This document shows, piece after piece, positions 8,630-18,670 of a stretch of DNA of 64,000 bases; position 1 is the stretch's first letter, and each line of letters begins with the position of its first letter. The notes beneath the pieces are model-generated. The model searched no databases and was not told the DNA's origin. It worked only from the letters and a program-made list of their open reading frames with translations. This DNA comes from Citrobacter sp. 18056. Lineage in GTDB: Bacteria; Pseudomonadota; Gammaproteobacteria; Enterobacterales; Enterobacteriaceae. The stretch spans positions 124,001-188,000 of the forward strand of contig CACSJR010000003.1 in assembly GCA_902706235.1 (NCBI GenBank), given 5' to 3'. The position numbers were made by a program, and so were the translations under genes.

Positions 8630-8914
8630 ATGAGTAAATGCAGTGCTGATGAAACCCCGGTTTGCTGCTGTATGGATGTTGGTACCATTATGGACAACAC
8701 CGATTGCACCGCGTCCTACAGTCGCGTCTTTGCGACCCGTGCTGAAGCTGACGAAACGCTGGCTGCACTGAGCGAAAGAGCCCGTGGTGTTGAGTCCGAC
8801 CCATGCAAAATCATCCCGACCTATAAAGAGGTCGACGGTGGTGTGCAGCTGGATATCGATTTTGTGTTCTGCTGCGAAGCTGAAACCCTGATTTTCCAGC
8901 TCGGACTGCGTTAA
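8630..8914 (+). CDS. yfcZ: DUF406 family protein YfcZ
   Basis: 94 residues from ATG 8630 (MSKCSADETPV) after a GAGG ribosome site; an earlier in-frame ATG at 8606 is not family-like. It is cysteine-rich at the N-terminus (PVCCCMDVG) and has FCCEAETLIFQL near the end. It belongs to the YfcZ/YiiS (DUF406) family of small cytoplasmic proteins with no known biochemical role. The position between fadL and fadI is the same as in E. coli. Confidence 0.93.
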   Translation: MSKCSADETPVCCCMDVGTIMDNTDCTASYSRVFATRAEADETLAALSERARGVESDPCKIIPTYKEVDGGVQLDIDFVFCCEAETLIFQLGLR

Positions 8915-8925
8915 TCCCTTCTCTA

Positions 8926-8960
8926 AAACGCCTCTGCTCAACAGGGGCGTTTTCTTTTTT
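8926..8960 (+). terminator. yfcZ terminator
   Basis: AAAACGCC...GGCGTTTT stem (with CTG/CAG extension) followed by a T-rich tract, directly after the yfcZ stop. Confidence 0.85.
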
Positions 8961-9032
8961 ATCTCAGTGTGTTTTGGCTCTCACTTTTATGCTTCCCTGA
9001 TTGGCTGGATGTAAAAAATTAGTTAAGACTGT

Positions 9033-9049
9033 TATCAGGTCAGACCACT
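9033..9049 (+). promoter_or_regulatory. FadR-type operator upstream of fadIJ
   Basis: TATCAGGTCAGACCACT contains AGGTCAGACCA, one mismatch from the FadR core TGGTNNGACCA. It lies 26 bases before the fadI start. FadR repression of fadIJ is known in E. coli. Confidence 0.7.
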
Positions 9050-9074
9050 TTTTTACGTTTACCAGGGGACAGTT

Positions 9075-10385
9075 ATGAGTCAGGCATTACCGCTTATCAC
9101 CCGCCAGGGCGATCGCATTGCCATTGTCAGCGGGTTACGCACGCCTTTTGCCCGCCAGGCGACGGCTTTTCACGGCATTCCCGCGATTGAACTGGGAAAA
9201 ATGGTTGTCGGTGAACTGCTGGCTCGCAGCGAAATTCCTCCTGAAGTCATCGAGCAGTTAGTTTTCGGTCAGGTCGTACAAATGCCGGAAGCGCCAAACA
9301 TCGCTCGCGAAATTGTGCTCGGCACCGGCATGAGCGTTCATACCGACGCCTACAGCGTCAGCCGCGCCTGCGCAACCAGCTTCCAGGCCGTCGCCAACGT
9401 CGCGGAAAGCCTGATGGCAGGCACCATTCGTGCCGGGATCGCCGGTGGGGCTGATTCCTCCTCTGTCTTGCCGATTGGCGTGAGTAAAGCGCTGGCCCGC
9501 ACGCTGGTAGATGCTAACAAAGCCCGCACGCTGGGGCAGAAACTCAAACTCTTTTCTCGTCTGCGCCTCAAAGATTTGGCCCCCGTGCCGCCTGCCGTGG
9601 CGGAGTACTCCACCGGTTTACGCATGGGCGACACCGCCGAACAAATGGCTAAAAGCTGGGGCATTACCCGTGAGCAACAGGATGCGCTGGCGCATCGCTC
9701 GCATCTTCATGCAGCCAAAGCCTGGGCCGACGGCAAGCTGGCAAACGAAGTAATGACGGCCTACTCGCCGCCGTTCCGTGAGCCATTCGCGCAGGACAAC
9801 AATGTGCGGACCCATTCTTCTCTGGCAGACTACGCAAAGCTGCGTCCGGCCTTTGACCGCAAACATGGCACGGTGACTGCTGCCAACAGCACCCCGCTGA
9901 CCGACGGCGCGGCGGCGGTTATTTTGATGACGGAATCTCGCGCAAAAGAGCTGGGTCTGAAGCCGCTCGGCTATCTGCGAAGCTACGCGTTTACCGCGAT
10001 TGATGTCATGCAGGATATGCTGCTGGGGCCCGCGTGGTCCACGCCGCTGGCGCTGGAACGTGCCGGGCTGACGATGGCCGATTTAACCCTGTTTGATATG
10101 CATGAAGCCTTCGCCGCCCAGACGCTGGCGAACCTGCAACTGATGGCGAGCGAGCGCTTTGCGCGCGACGTGCTGGGCCGCAGCCATGCGACCGGTGAAG
10201 TGGACGACAGTAAATTCAACGTGCTGGGCGGATCCATTGCTTACGGACACCCTTTTGCAGCAACAGGTGCGCGCATGATCACCCAAACTCTCAATGAGCT
10301 GCGCCGTCGCGGCGGTGGCTTTGGTCTGGTGACCGCCTGTGCGGCCGGTGGTTTAGGCGCAGCCATGGTTCTGGAGGCCGAATAA
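9075..10385 (+). CDS. fadI: 3-ketoacyl-CoA thiolase FadI
   Basis: 436 residues, the usual length. It catalyses the thiolytic last step of beta-oxidation and is the beta-subunit of the FadIJ complex used mainly anaerobically. The nucleophilic cysteine is in [10 protein letters not shown] (about residue 99). The C-terminal [16 protein letters not shown] and [11 protein letters not shown] motifs carry the catalytic His and Cys. The start follows CAGGGGACA. Its stop overlaps the fadJ start by one base, so the two are translationally coupled. Confidence 0.97.
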   Translation: MSQALPLITRQGDRIAIVSGLRTPFARQATAFHGIPAIELGKMVVGELLARSEIPPEVIEQLVFGQVVQMPEAPNIAREIVLGTGMSVHTDAYSVSRACATSFQAVANVAESLMAGTIRAGIAGGADSSSVLPIGVSKALARTLVDANKARTLGQKLKLFSRLRLKDLAPVPPAVAEYSTGLRMGDTAEQMAKSWGITREQQDALAHRSHLHAAKAWADGKLANEVMTAYSPPFREPFAQDNNVRTHSSLADYAKLRPAFDRKHGTVTAANSTPLTDGAAAVILMTESRAKELGLKPLGYLRSYAFTAIDVMQDMLLGPAWSTPLALERAGLTMADLTLFDMHEAFAAQTLANLQLMASERFARDVLGRSHATGEVDDSKFNVLGGSIAYGHPFAATGARMITQTLNELRRRGGGFGLVTACAAGGLGAAMVLEAE

Positions 10386-12532
10386 TGGAAACGACATCCG
10401 CATTTACTCTGACCGAACGCCTCGATAACGTGGCGGTCATTACCATCGACGTTCCTGGCGAAAAAATGAATACCCTGAAGGCCGAATTTGGCGTTCAGGT
10501 GCGGGCTATCCTCAAGCAAATCCGCGACAACAAAGCCCTGCGTGGCGTGGTGTTCATCTCCGCCAAACCGGATAACTTCATTGCCGGGGCCGACATCAAC
10601 ATGATTGGCAACTGTACGTCGGCGCAGGAAGCTGAAGCGCTGGCGCGACAGGGACAGCAGATCATGGCGGAGATTCATGCTTTGCCAATCACGGTCATTG
10701 CCGCGATTCACGGCGCCTGTCTCGGGGGCGGTCTCGAGCTGGCGTTAGCCTGTCACAGCCGCATTTGCACCGATGATGCGAAAACGGTGCTGGGCTTGCC
10801 GGAAGTCCAATTAGGCCTGCTGCCGGGTTCAGGCGGCACGCAGCGTCTGCCGCGGCTGGTTGGCATCAGCACCGCGCTGGACATGATCCTCACCGGGAAA
10901 CAGCTTCGCGCCCGGCAGGCATTAAAAGTCGGTCTGGTGGATGACGTAGTACCGCACGCTATCCTTCTCGAAGCGGCAATAGAGCTGGCTAAACAGGAAC
11001 GCCCGACCAGCCGACGTCTGCCGGTCCGGGAACGCATTCTGGCCGGTCCGCTGGGATGCAGTCTGGTGTTCAGCCTGGCGGCGAAAAAAACAGAACAGAA
11101 AACGCAGGGGAATTATCCTGCCACCGGGCGCATTTTGAAGGTGCTCGAAACGGGTCTGGCGCAGGGCAGCAGCAGCGGGTATGCCGAGGAAGCCCTGGCG
11201 TTTGGCGAGTTGGCGATGACGCCACAGTCAAAAGCACTGCGCTCTGTCTTCTTTGCCAGCACCGACGTGAAAAAAGATCCGGCGGCTAACGCCGAGCCGC
11301 AACCACTGCATTCGGTGGCGGTTCTGGGTGGGGGCCTGATGGGCGGCGGTATTGCGTTTGTCACCGCCAGCAAAGCGAAATTGCCGGTCCGTATAAAGGA
11401 TATCAATGCCAACGGCATCAACCATGCGCTGAAGTACAGCTGGGAGCTGCTTGATAAGAAGGTGCGTCGCCGCCATATCAGATCCAGTGAGCGTGACAGC
11501 CAGCTGGCGCTGATTTCTGGCACCACTGATTACAGCGGTTTTGCCCATCGTGACGTCGTGATTGAAGCGGTGTTCGAGGATTTATCCTTGAAACAACAAA
11601 TGGTGGCAGAGGTGGAGGCTAACTTTGCGCCACACACTATTTTTGCCTCTAACACCTCGTCGCTGCCGATTGGCGATATTGCCGCGCAGGCGCAGCGCCC
11701 GGAACAGGTGATTGGTCTGCATTTCTTCAGCCCGGTAGAGAAAATGCCGCTGGTTGAAGTGATTCCCCATGTGGGCACATCGGAAACCACGATTGCCACC
11801 ACTGTGAAGCTGGCGAAACAGCTCGGTAAAACACCGGTGGTGGTAGCGGATAAAGCCGGTTTTTACGTCAATCGCATTCTGGCACCGTATATCAATGAGG
11901 CGATGCGGCTGCTGACAGAGGGCGAATCCATCGAAAAAATTGATGGCGCGCTGACGAAATATGGCTTCCCGGTAGGCCCAATCCAACTTTTGGATGAGGT
12001 CGGAATCGATACTGGAACTAAAATTATTCCAGTACTGGAAAGCGCTTACGGGGAACGTTTCAGCGCACCTGCAAATATCATTAGCGCAATTTTGAACGAC
12101 GATCGCAAAGGCAGAAAAAATGGTCGCGGTTTCTATCTTTACGGCGCAAAAGGGCGTAAAAGCAAAAAACAGCCTGACCCTGCAATTTATACGCTTATTG
12201 GCGGTGGGCAGAAGGGAACGCTCTCTGGGCAACAGATTGCTGAGCGTTGCGTGATGATGATGCTCAACGAAGCCGCACGTTGCTTTGATGAGCAGGTGGT
12301 GCGTAGCGCACGCGATGGTGACATCGGTGCGGTGTTTGGTATTGGTTTCCCCCCCTTTTTGGGCGGCCCGTTCCGCTATATGGACAGCCTTGGTGCGGGG
12401 GAGGTCGTGGCGATTCTGCAACGCCTGACGACGCAGTATGGACCACGGTTCACGCCGTGCGACGCATTAATCAGGATGGCAGAACAGGGCCTGGCCTTTT
12501 GGCCCGTAAATGAAACTGAGACGTTAAGTTGA
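10385..12532 (+). CDS. fadJ: Multifunctional fatty acid oxidation protein FadJ
   Basis: 715 residues. The N-terminal crotonase domain (about 1-190) includes AGADINMIG and the [14 protein letters not shown] oxyanion-hole region, giving enoyl-CoA hydratase activity. The 3-hydroxyacyl-CoA dehydrogenase domain starts near residue 310 with the NAD motif [12 protein letters not shown], followed by [10 protein letters not shown] and [15 protein letters not shown]. It partners with FadI. No clear rho-independent terminator was seen in the 206 bases before sixA. Confidence 0.97.
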   Translation: METTSAFTLTERLDNVAVITIDVPGEKMNTLKAEFGVQVRAILKQIRDNKALRGVVFISAKPDNFIAGADINMIGNCTSAQEAEALARQGQQIMAEIHALPITVIAAIHGACLGGGLELALACHSRICTDDAKTVLGLPEVQLGLLPGSGGTQRLPRLVGISTALDMILTGKQLRARQALKVGLVDDVVPHAILLEAAIELAKQERPTSRRLPVRERILAGPLGCSLVFSLAAKKTEQKTQGNYPATGRILKVLETGLAQGSSSGYAEEALAFGELAMTPQSKALRSVFFASTDVKKDPAANAEPQPLHSVAVLGGGLMGGGIAFVTASKAKLPVRIKDINANGINHALKYSWELLDKKVRRRHIRSSERDSQLALISGTTDYSGFAHRDVVIEAVFEDLSLKQQMVAEVEANFAPHTIFASNTSSLPIGDIAAQAQRPEQVIGLHFFSPVEKMPLVEVIPHVGTSETTIATTVKLAKQLGKTPVVVADKAGFYVNRILAPYINEAMRLLTEGESIEKIDGALTKYGFPVGPIQLLDEVGIDTGTKIIPVLESAYGERFSAPANIISAILNDDRKGRKNGRGFYLYGAKGRKSKKQPDPAIYTLIGGGQKGTLSGQQIAERCVMMMLNEAARCFDEQVVRSARDGDIGAVFGIGFPPFLGGPFRYMDSLGAGEVVAILQRLTTQYGPRFTPCDALIRMAEQGLAFWPVNETETLS

Positions 12533-12738
12533 GGTCAAATAAAGGTAAATCCAAGAGAGGCATAACGCTGTTGTATGGTTATTTTGTAAACAGAGATTGA
12601 CTATACTTACGCCATTAAGGTAAAAAACAGCGTTTCATTCATCGAATGGATCAGGCACAATGCCCGACCACCGAATAGACAGCGTACTTTGTACGTGTGT
12701 TTTTCCCCGGTGCTTCTGGTTAACAAAAGCGGTGCAAT

Positions 12739-13224
12739 ATGCAAGTTTTTATTATGCGTCACGGCGACGCTGCCCTCGATGCAGCCAGCGACTCGGTTCG
12801 TCCCCTTACCACTTGTGGTTGCGATGAATCCCGTCAGATGGCGAACTGGCTGAAAGGTCAAAAAGTGGATATTGAGCGCGTTCTGGTCAGCCCGTTCTTA
12901 CGAGCAGAGCAAACGCTGGATGTGGTGGGGGAGTGCATGAACCTGCCAAAAGAGATCGATGTCCTGCCGGAACTCACGCCTTGCGGCGATGTGGGGCTGG
13001 TAAGCGCCTATTTGCAGGCGCTGGCGAACGAAGGTGTTGCCTCTGCGTTGGTGGTTTCCCACCTGCCGCTGGTCGGCTACCTGGTGTCTGAGCTCTGCCC
13101 GAGTGAAGCTCCGCCGATGTTCTCGACATCCGCCATTGCGAACGTCACGCTTGATGCTAATGGGCAAGGCCAGTTTAACTGGCAGATGAGCCCGTGCAAT
13201 TTGAAGATGGCTAAAGCCATCTGA
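12739..13224 (+). CDS. sixA: Phosphohistidine phosphatase SixA
   Basis: 161 residues, the same length as the E. coli protein. It is a small histidine-phosphatase-superfamily enzyme with the RHG motif at residues 8-10 (IMRHGDAALDAAS) and a second conserved histidine in VVSHLPLVGYL. SixA dephosphorylates histidine phosphotransfer proteins; in E. coli it acts on the nitrogen PTS protein NPr and was first linked to ArcB. It is monocistronic and convergent with smrB. Confidence 0.95.
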   Translation: MQVFIMRHGDAALDAASDSVRPLTTCGCDESRQMANWLKGQKVDIERVLVSPFLRAEQTLDVVGECMNLPKEIDVLPELTPCGDVGLVSAYLQALANEGVASALVVSHLPLVGYLVSELCPSEAPPMFSTSAIANVTLDANGQGQFNWQMSPCNLKMAKAI

Positions 13225-13226
13225 GT

Positions 13227-13263
13227 AAAAGGCGGGTGAGCCGTGCGCTTCCCGCCATTTTTA
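13227..13263. terminator. Hairpin between convergent sixA and smrB
   Basis: AAAAGGCGGG...CCCGCCATTTTT: a 6-bp GC stem with A-run on one side and T-run on the other. It can end both genes. Confidence 0.65.
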
Positions 13264-13290
13264 CCTGTCACTTCTCCCCGCGTCGTTTTC

Positions 13291-13842
13291 CTACGGTAAT
13301 TCTGGTGGCTGCCACTCTTCCACTTCAATCAACACCACCAATGCGGCGTCTCCGCCATACTCTTTTGGTGCCTGATGAAACGCCATCACGTGCGGGTGCT
13401 GTGCCAGCCACAGCGGCGTCTGCTGCTTCAGAATATGTTTCCCGTGTCCGTGCATCACGCAGGCACAAAACACATGTTCACGACGACAAGCCGCAATCAA
13501 CGCACCTAATTCCTGTTTGGCCTGCATCTGGGTCAACCCGTGCAAATCAAGATACAGCTCCGGGGAATAATCCCCACGGCGCAGTTTCTTTGCCTCAAAA
13601 TGGCTCACGTCCGCGCGCACGTATTTCATCGCGCCTTCGGTGTTCAGCAGCGGCTGAAACTCATCGGAAAAATAGTGGCTGTTATCGGCCTGTTCCTGAA
13701 GCAAACGCTTCACCGGCACTTCAGTGATTTTCTTACGCGCCGGGCGATGGACAATAGTGTCCTGCTTAATCTTGCGGGTGCCGGTCATCAGTTGACGGAA
13801 CAGCGCCTGATCCTCTTCGCTCAGTGAGGTTTTCTTTTTCAT
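13291..13842 (-). CDS. smrB: Ribosome rescue endonuclease SmrB
   Basis: 183 residues, the usual length. The basic N-terminal part precedes a C-terminal Smr domain with [14 protein letters not shown] and the HGHGKHILK motif. In E. coli, SmrB is recruited to collided ribosomes and cuts the mRNA between them. It is divergent from prmB, with about 160 bases between the two start codons. Confidence 0.95.
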   Translation of the reverse strand: MKKKTSLSEEDQALFRQLMTGTRKIKQDTIVHRPARKKITEVPVKRLLQEQADNSHYFSDEFQPLLNTEGAMKYVRADVSHFEAKKLRRGDYSPELYLDLHGLTQMQAKQELGALIAACRREHVFCACVMHGHGKHILKQQTPLWLAQHPHVMAFHQAPKEYGGDAALVVLIEVEEWQPPELP

Positions 13843-14005
13843 TCTTTCATCTCATTTTCGCTTTGCGACAGTTTACCCGACTCTCTTCGCTTACGGGCAG
13901 TGAAAACGCATTTTTCCCCGCTCTCATGACGCAAGAATGCTGATTTATCGGCGTCTTCATGGCAAACTAGCCGCCGAATTTCAGCGATGGGCCCTGGAGG
14001 GGAAA

Positions 14006-14938
14006 GTGGATAAAATTTTTGTCGATGAAGCAGTCAATGAGCTGCATACCATTCAGGATATGTTGCGTTGGTCGGTGAGCCGCTTTAGCGCCGCGGGTAT
14101 CTGGTACGGTCATGGCACGGACAACCCGTGGGATGAGGCGGTTCAGCTGGTGCTGCCGTCACTCTATTTACCGCTGGATATTCCGGAAGACATGCATACT
14201 GCGCGTCTGACCTCCAGTGAAAAACACCGTATCGTTGAGCGCGTGATTCGCCGCGTCAACGAGCGCATTCCCGTCTCCTATCTGACCAACAAAGCCTGGT
14301 TCTGCGGCCACGAATTCTACGTGGATGAACGCGTGCTGGTGCCACGCTCGCCGATCGGTGAGCTCATCAACAACCGTTTTACCGGCCTGATTGCGCATCA
14401 GCCTGAGCATATTCTGGATATGTGTACCGGCAGTGGCTGCATCGCTATCGCCTGTGCGTACGCTTTCCCGGAAGCGGAAGTCGACGGCGTCGATATCTCC
14501 CCGGATGCGCTGGCGGTGGCTGAGCAAAATATCGAAGATCACGGCCTCATCCATCACGTCACGCCAATCCGTTCTGACCTGTTCCGTGACCTGCCGAAAG
14601 TGCAGTACGACCTGATTGTCACCAATCCGCCGTATGTTGATGCGGAAGACATGGCCGACCTGCCGAACGAATATCGCCACGAGCCTGAACTCGGCCTGGC
14701 ATCCGGCTCTGATGGCCTGAAGCTGACGCGACGTATTCTTGGCAATGCGCCTGATTACCTGACTGACGACGGTATTCTGATTTGTGAAGTCGGTAACAGC
14801 ATGGTACATCTGATAGAGCAGTATCCTGACGTTCCGTTCACCTGGCTTGAGTTTGATAACGGCGGCGACGGCGTCTTCATGCTCACCAAAGCGCAGCTTC
14901 TGGCTGCCCATGAACACTTCAGCATCTATAAAGATTAA
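14006..14938 (+). CDS. prmB: Ribosomal protein uL3 glutamine methyltransferase PrmB
   Basis: 310 residues from the GTG at 14006, which follows a strong GGAGGGGAAA ribosome site and gives the family N-terminus ([10 protein letters not shown]). An in-frame ATG at 13937 would add 23 atypical residues. The SAM motif is [14 protein letters not shown] (about residue 138) and the catalytic NPPY motif is at VTNPPYVDA. PrmB methylates a glutamine of ribosomal protein L3. It is followed after 21 bases by aroC, so the two are probably co-transcribed. Confidence 0.95.
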   Translation: MDKIFVDEAVNELHTIQDMLRWSVSRFSAAGIWYGHGTDNPWDEAVQLVLPSLYLPLDIPEDMHTARLTSSEKHRIVERVIRRVNERIPVSYLTNKAWFCGHEFYVDERVLVPRSPIGELINNRFTGLIAHQPEHILDMCTGSGCIAIACAYAFPEAEVDGVDISPDALAVAEQNIEDHGLIHHVTPIRSDLFRDLPKVQYDLIVTNPPYVDAEDMADLPNEYRHEPELGLASGSDGLKLTRRILGNAPDYLTDDGILICEVGNSMVHLIEQYPDVPFTWLEFDNGGDGVFMLTKAQLLAAHEHFSIYKD

Positions 14939-14959
14939 TTAAAATTCGACGGGGCTGTG

Positions 14960-16045
14960 ATGGCAGGAAATACAATTGGACAACTCTTTCGCGTAACCAC
15001 CTTTGGCGAATCTCACGGTGTGGCTCTTGGCTGCATCGTCGACGGCGTGCCGCCGGGCATTCCTCTGACGGAAGCTGATCTGCAGCACGATCTCGACAGA
15101 CGTCGTCCGGGAACCTCGCGTTACACCACCCAGCGTCGCGAACCGGACCAGGTGAAAATCCTGTCTGGCGTGTTTGAAGGCGTAACCACCGGCACCAGTA
15201 TTGGGCTGCTGATTGAGAACACCGATCAGCGCTCCCAGGATTACAGTGCCATCAAAGATGTATTCCGCCCGGGCCACGCTGATTACACCTACGAACAAAA
15301 GTACGGCCTGCGCGACTATCGCGGCGGTGGCCGTTCTTCCGCTCGCGAAACTGCGATGCGCGTAGCGGCAGGGGCTATCGCTAAAAAATACCTCGCTGAG
15401 AAATTCGGCGTGGTTATCCGCGGCTGTATGACCCAAATGGGTGATATTCCGCTGGAAATTAAAGACTGGAGCCAGGTGGAACAGAATCCGTTCTTCTGCC
15501 CGGATCCGGATAAAATCGATGCGCTTGATGAACTGATGCGCGGCCTGAAAAAAGAAGGCGACTCGATTGGGGCGAAAATCACTGTGGTCGCTGACGGCGT
15601 GCCGCCGGGTCTCGGTGAGCCGGTCTTTGACCGCCTGGATGCCGATATCGCGCATGCGCTGATGAGCATCAATGCGGTGAAAGGCGTTGAAATTGGCGAC
15701 GGTTTTGATGTTGTCAGCCTGCGCGGTAGCCAAAACCGTGATGAAATCACTAAAGACGGTTTCCAGAGTAACCACGCTGGCGGTGTACTCGGCGGGATCA
15801 GCAGCGGGCAGCAAATCATCGCCCACATGGCGCTAAAACCAACGTCGAGCATCACCGTGCCGGGCCATACCATCAATCGTTTTGGCGAAGAAGTCGAGAT
15901 GGTAACCAAAGGCCGTCACGATCCTTGTGTGGGGATCCGCGCAGTGCCGATTGCCGAAGCGATGTTAGCTATTGTGCTGATGGATCATCTGCTGCGCCAG
16001 CGTGCGCAAAATGCGGATGTCACCACCACGCTGCCTCGCTGGTAA
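14960..16045 (+). CDS. aroC: Chorismate synthase AroC
   Basis: 361 residues from ATG 14960 ([10 protein letters not shown]); a GTG directly before it could also be read. It catalyses the last step of the shikimate pathway, EPSP to chorismate, using reduced FMN. Signature motifs are GESHG (near residue 17), the RRRPG region, [13 protein letters not shown] and GRHDPC. Member of a run prmB-aroC-mepA-yfcA-epmC-yfcL with short spacings. Confidence 0.98.
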   Translation: MAGNTIGQLFRVTTFGESHGVALGCIVDGVPPGIPLTEADLQHDLDRRRPGTSRYTTQRREPDQVKILSGVFEGVTTGTSIGLLIENTDQRSQDYSAIKDVFRPGHADYTYEQKYGLRDYRGGGRSSARETAMRVAAGAIAKKYLAEKFGVVIRGCMTQMGDIPLEIKDWSQVEQNPFFCPDPDKIDALDELMRGLKKEGDSIGAKITVVADGVPPGLGEPVFDRLDADIAHALMSINAVKGVEIGDGFDVVSLRGSQNRDEITKDGFQSNHAGGVLGGISSGQQIIAHMALKPTSSITVPGHTINRFGEEVEMVTKGRHDPCVGIRAVPIAEAMLAIVLMDHLLRQRAQNADVTTTLPRW

Positions 16046-16068
16046 CGTTCTCCAGGGATTGCGGGAAA

Positions 16069-16893
16069 ATGAAAAAAATCGTCATTGCGCTGCTGACTTT
16101 ACTGGTAAGCCACGCGGGGTTCGCCGCCACGCCGTGGCAAAAAATCACCCAGCCAATTCCGGGCACTGCCCAGTCGATTGGGGCTTTTGCCAATGGTTGT
16201 ATCGTCGGCGCGGAAGGTTTGCCGCTGCGCTCCGATAACTATCAGGTGATGCGTACCGATCAGCGTCGCTACTTTGGTCATCCGGATTTGATTCTGTTCA
16301 TTCAGCGGCTCAGCAATCAGGTGCACAACCTGAGACTGGGCACGATGCTGATTGGCGATATGGGCATGCCGGCGGGTGGGCGTTTCAATGGCGGTCACGC
16401 CAGTCATCAGTCGGGGCTGGATGTCGACATTTTCCTGCAACTTCCACAAACCCGCTGGACCTCCGCGCAGTTGTTAAAGCCGCAGGCGCTTGATTTAGTG
16501 GCGGCAAATGGCAAACACGTGGTGCCGTCGCTGTGGTCGCCGCAAATCAGTGCGCTTATCAAACTGGCGGCCAAAGATAACGATGTGACGCGCATTTTCG
16601 TCAACCCGGCTATCAAACAGCAACTGTGTCTGGATGCGGGTACCGATCGCGACTGGCTGCGTAAAGTGCGTCCGTGGTTCCAGCATCGTGCCCACATGCA
16701 CGTGCGTTTACGCTGTCCGGCGGGGAGCCTTGAGTGTGAAGATCAGGCGCCACCTCCACCGGGGGATGGCTGTGGTGCAGAACTGCAAAGCTGGTTCGAG
16801 CCACCGAAACCGGGAACAACCAAACCTGTGAAGAAAACGCCGCCACCGTTGCCGCGTTCTTGCCAGGCGCTACTGGATGAGCATGTCCTTTAA
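16069..16893 (+). CDS. mepA: Penicillin-insensitive murein endopeptidase MepA
   Basis: 274 residues from ATG 16069, which gives a signal peptide ([20 protein letters not shown]). Periplasmic LAS-type zinc metallopeptidase that cuts D-alanyl-meso-DAP crosslinks in peptidoglycan. Zinc and active-site residues are in [15 protein letters not shown] (about residue 110) and [11 protein letters not shown] (about residue 207). The C-terminus is proline-rich ([10 protein letters not shown]). It starts 23 bases after aroC and its stop overlaps yfcA by one base. Confidence 0.97.
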   Translation: MKKIVIALLTLLVSHAGFAATPWQKITQPIPGTAQSIGAFANGCIVGAEGLPLRSDNYQVMRTDQRRYFGHPDLILFIQRLSNQVHNLRLGTMLIGDMGMPAGGRFNGGHASHQSGLDVDIFLQLPQTRWTSAQLLKPQALDLVAANGKHVVPSLWSPQISALIKLAAKDNDVTRIFVNPAIKQQLCLDAGTDRDWLRKVRPWFQHRAHMHVRLRCPAGSLECEDQAPPPPGDGCGAELQSWFEPPKPGTTKPVKKTPPPLPRSCQALLDEHVL

Positions 16894-17702
16894 TGGAACA
16901 TTTCACTGAGATCTTTATGGTGTCACCGCTGTTGCTGGTGGCACTTTTCTTTATCGCGCTACTGGCCGGATTTATTGACTCTCTGGCAGGCGGCGGCGGT
17001 CTGCTGACCATTCCGGCATTGTTGGCGGTAGGTATGTCTCCGGCAAACGCCCTGGCAACCAACAAACTGCAGGCTTGCGGCGGGTCACTGTCATCTTCGC
17101 TCTATTTTGTTCGCCGCAAAGTTGTCAGCCTGGCGGACCAAAAACTCAATATTCTGATGACCTTTATTGGCTCAATGAGCGGGGCGCTGCTGGTTCAGCA
17201 CGTGCAGTCCGACGTTCTGCGTCAGATCTTGCCGCTGCTGGTGATTGGCATCGGCCTGTATTTCCTGTTGATGCCCAGGCTCGGTGAAGAAGACCGCCAG
17301 CGTCGCCTGCACGGGCTGCCGTTTGCACTGGTCGCCGGTGGCTGTGTCGGTTTCTATGACGGCTTTTTCGGCCCCGGAGCGGGTTCATTTTATGCGCTGG
17401 CGTTTGTGACGCTGGCTGGTTTTAATCTCGCCAAATCTACCGCGCACGCAAAAGTGCTGAACGCCACCTCAAACGTTGGCGGTTTGTTGCTGTTTATCAT
17501 TGGCGGTAAGGTGATTTGGGGAACCGGTTTTGTGATGATGGCAGGACAATTTTTAGGGGCGCGAATGGGATCGCGACTGGTGCTCAGCAAAGGACAAACG
17601 CTGATCCGGCCGATGATCGTCATCGTTTCGGCGGTGATGAGCGCTAAACTTCTCTATGACAGTCACGGGGCGGAGATCCTCCAGTGGTTGGGAATTCATT
17701 AA
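16893..17702 (+). CDS. yfcA: TSUP/TauE family membrane protein YfcA
   Basis: 269 residues with about eight hydrophobic segments. It has the duplicated family motif: GFIDSLAGGGGLLTIPAL near the N-terminus and VGFYDGFFGPGAGSFYALAF near the middle. The TSUP family exports or imports organosulfur or organic anions; the substrate of YfcA is unknown. Start and stop codons overlap those of mepA and epmC by single bases (TAATG), so translation is coupled. Confidence 0.95.
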   Translation: MEHFTEIFMVSPLLLVALFFIALLAGFIDSLAGGGGLLTIPALLAVGMSPANALATNKLQACGGSLSSSLYFVRRKVVSLADQKLNILMTFIGSMSGALLVQHVQSDVLRQILPLLVIGIGLYFLLMPRLGEEDRQRRLHGLPFALVAGGCVGFYDGFFGPGAGSFYALAFVTLAGFNLAKSTAHAKVLNATSNVGGLLLFIIGGKVIWGTGFVMMAGQFLGARMGSRLVLSKGQTLIRPMIVIVSAVMSAKLLYDSHGAEILQWLGIH

Positions 17703-18247
17703 TGCAACAACACCATTTTCAGCAGCTGATCGACATATTCGATAGCTGTTTTGCTGATGATTTTAATACCCGTCTGATTTCAGGCGAAGACGAACCGATT
17801 TATCTTCCTGCTGATGACGATGCGCCGTACAACCGCATCGTCTTTGCGCACGGCTTTTATGCCAGCGCCCTGCACGAGATTTCGCACTGGTGTATTGCCG
17901 GTGCCGAGCGCCGCAAGCGGGTGGATTTCGGTTACTGGTACTGCCCGGATGGACGCGATGCGAAAACGCAGGGTCAGTTCGAAGATGTGGAAGTTAAGCC
18001 ACAGGCGTTCGACTGGCTGTTTTGCGTCGCCGCAGGTTTTCCGTTCAACGTGAGCTGCGACAATCTCGAAGGGGATGTTGAGCCTGACCGCATCGTATTC
18101 CAGCGTCGGGTTCATGCACAGGTGATGACGTATCTCGCGGAAGGGATCCCGGCGCGTCCGGCGCGCTTCATCGCGGCATTGCAAAAATATTATCAAACGC
18201 CGACGTTAACGGCGGAACACTTCCCCTGGCCGGAAGATCTAAATTGA
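17702..18247 (+). CDS. epmC: Elongation factor P hydroxylase EpmC
   Basis: 181 residues from ATG 17702, whose A is the last base of the yfcA stop; an earlier in-frame start inside yfcA is rejected on family length. EpmC hydroxylates the beta-lysylated lysine of EF-P, the last step of that modification. The HEISHWCIAG motif (about residue 60) likely carries metal ligands. Cysteines occur in YWYCPDG and FNVSCDN. Confidence 0.95.
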   Translation: MQQHHFQQLIDIFDSCFADDFNTRLISGEDEPIYLPADDDAPYNRIVFAHGFYASALHEISHWCIAGAERRKRVDFGYWYCPDGRDAKTQGQFEDVEVKPQAFDWLFCVAAGFPFNVSCDNLEGDVEPDRIVFQRRVHAQVMTYLAEGIPARPARFIAALQKYYQTPTLTAEHFPWPEDLN

Positions 18248-18256
18248 GGAAAGAAG

Positions 18257-18535
18257 ATGATCGCAGAATTTGAATCGCGCATTCTGGCGTTAATTGATGA
18301 CATGGTAGAGCACGCCAGCGACGATGAACTGTTTGCCAGCGGCTACCTCCGCGGCCACCTGACGCTTGCGGTCGCAGACCTGGAAGCGGGTGATGATCAC
18401 TCTCCGGAAGCGGTGTACGAAAAAGTGACCCAGAGCCTGGAAAAAGCGATTCACGCTGGTGAACTGAACCCGCGCGATCAGGCGCTGGTGCTCGGTATGT
18501 GGGATACGTTGTTCCAGAAGGCAAAATTTAAATAA
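18257..18535 (+). CDS. yfcL: YfcL family protein
   Basis: 92 residues, acidic, helical ([19 protein letters not shown]...). It follows epmC after 9 bases with a GAGGAAAG ribosome site. This is the conserved, uncharacterised YfcL. It is the last gene of the prmB-aroC run and is followed by a REP-like element and terminator, after which the accessory sugar locus begins. Confidence 0.92.
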   Translation: MIAEFESRILALIDDMVEHASDDELFASGYLRGHLTLAVADLEAGDDHSPEAVYEKVTQSLEKAIHAGELNPRDQALVLGMWDTLFQKAKFK

Positions 18536-18550
18536 GTTTGAGATGAAAAT

Positions 18551-18619
18551 GCCCGGCGGCACTGCGTTTGCACGGGCCTACAGGACATTGTAGGCCGGGT
18601 AAGCGTAGCGCCACCCGGC
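18551..18619. repeat. REP/BIME-like palindromic element
   Basis: Consecutive hairpins: GCCCGGCGGCACTGC...CACGGGC, CCTACA...TGTAGG and GCCGGGTAAGCG...CCACCCGGC. The sequence is typical of enterobacterial REP units found after the ends of operons. Confidence 0.8.
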
Positions 18620-18625
18620 GAAATA

Positions 18626-18659
18626 AAAGCCCCCGATTACAAAATTGGGGGCTTTTTTA
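18626..18659. terminator. Terminator between yfcL and the GH88 gene
   Basis: AAAGCCCCCGA...TTGGGGGCTTTTTT hairpin with runs on both sides. It can serve yfcL and the convergent GH88 gene. Confidence 0.85.
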
Positions 18660-18670
18660 TGGTTGAGGGT

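Noticed and set aside
14939-15826. 295-codon minus-strand frame opposite aroC
   Set aside because: It is fully contained in aroC and lacks any feature of a protein family.
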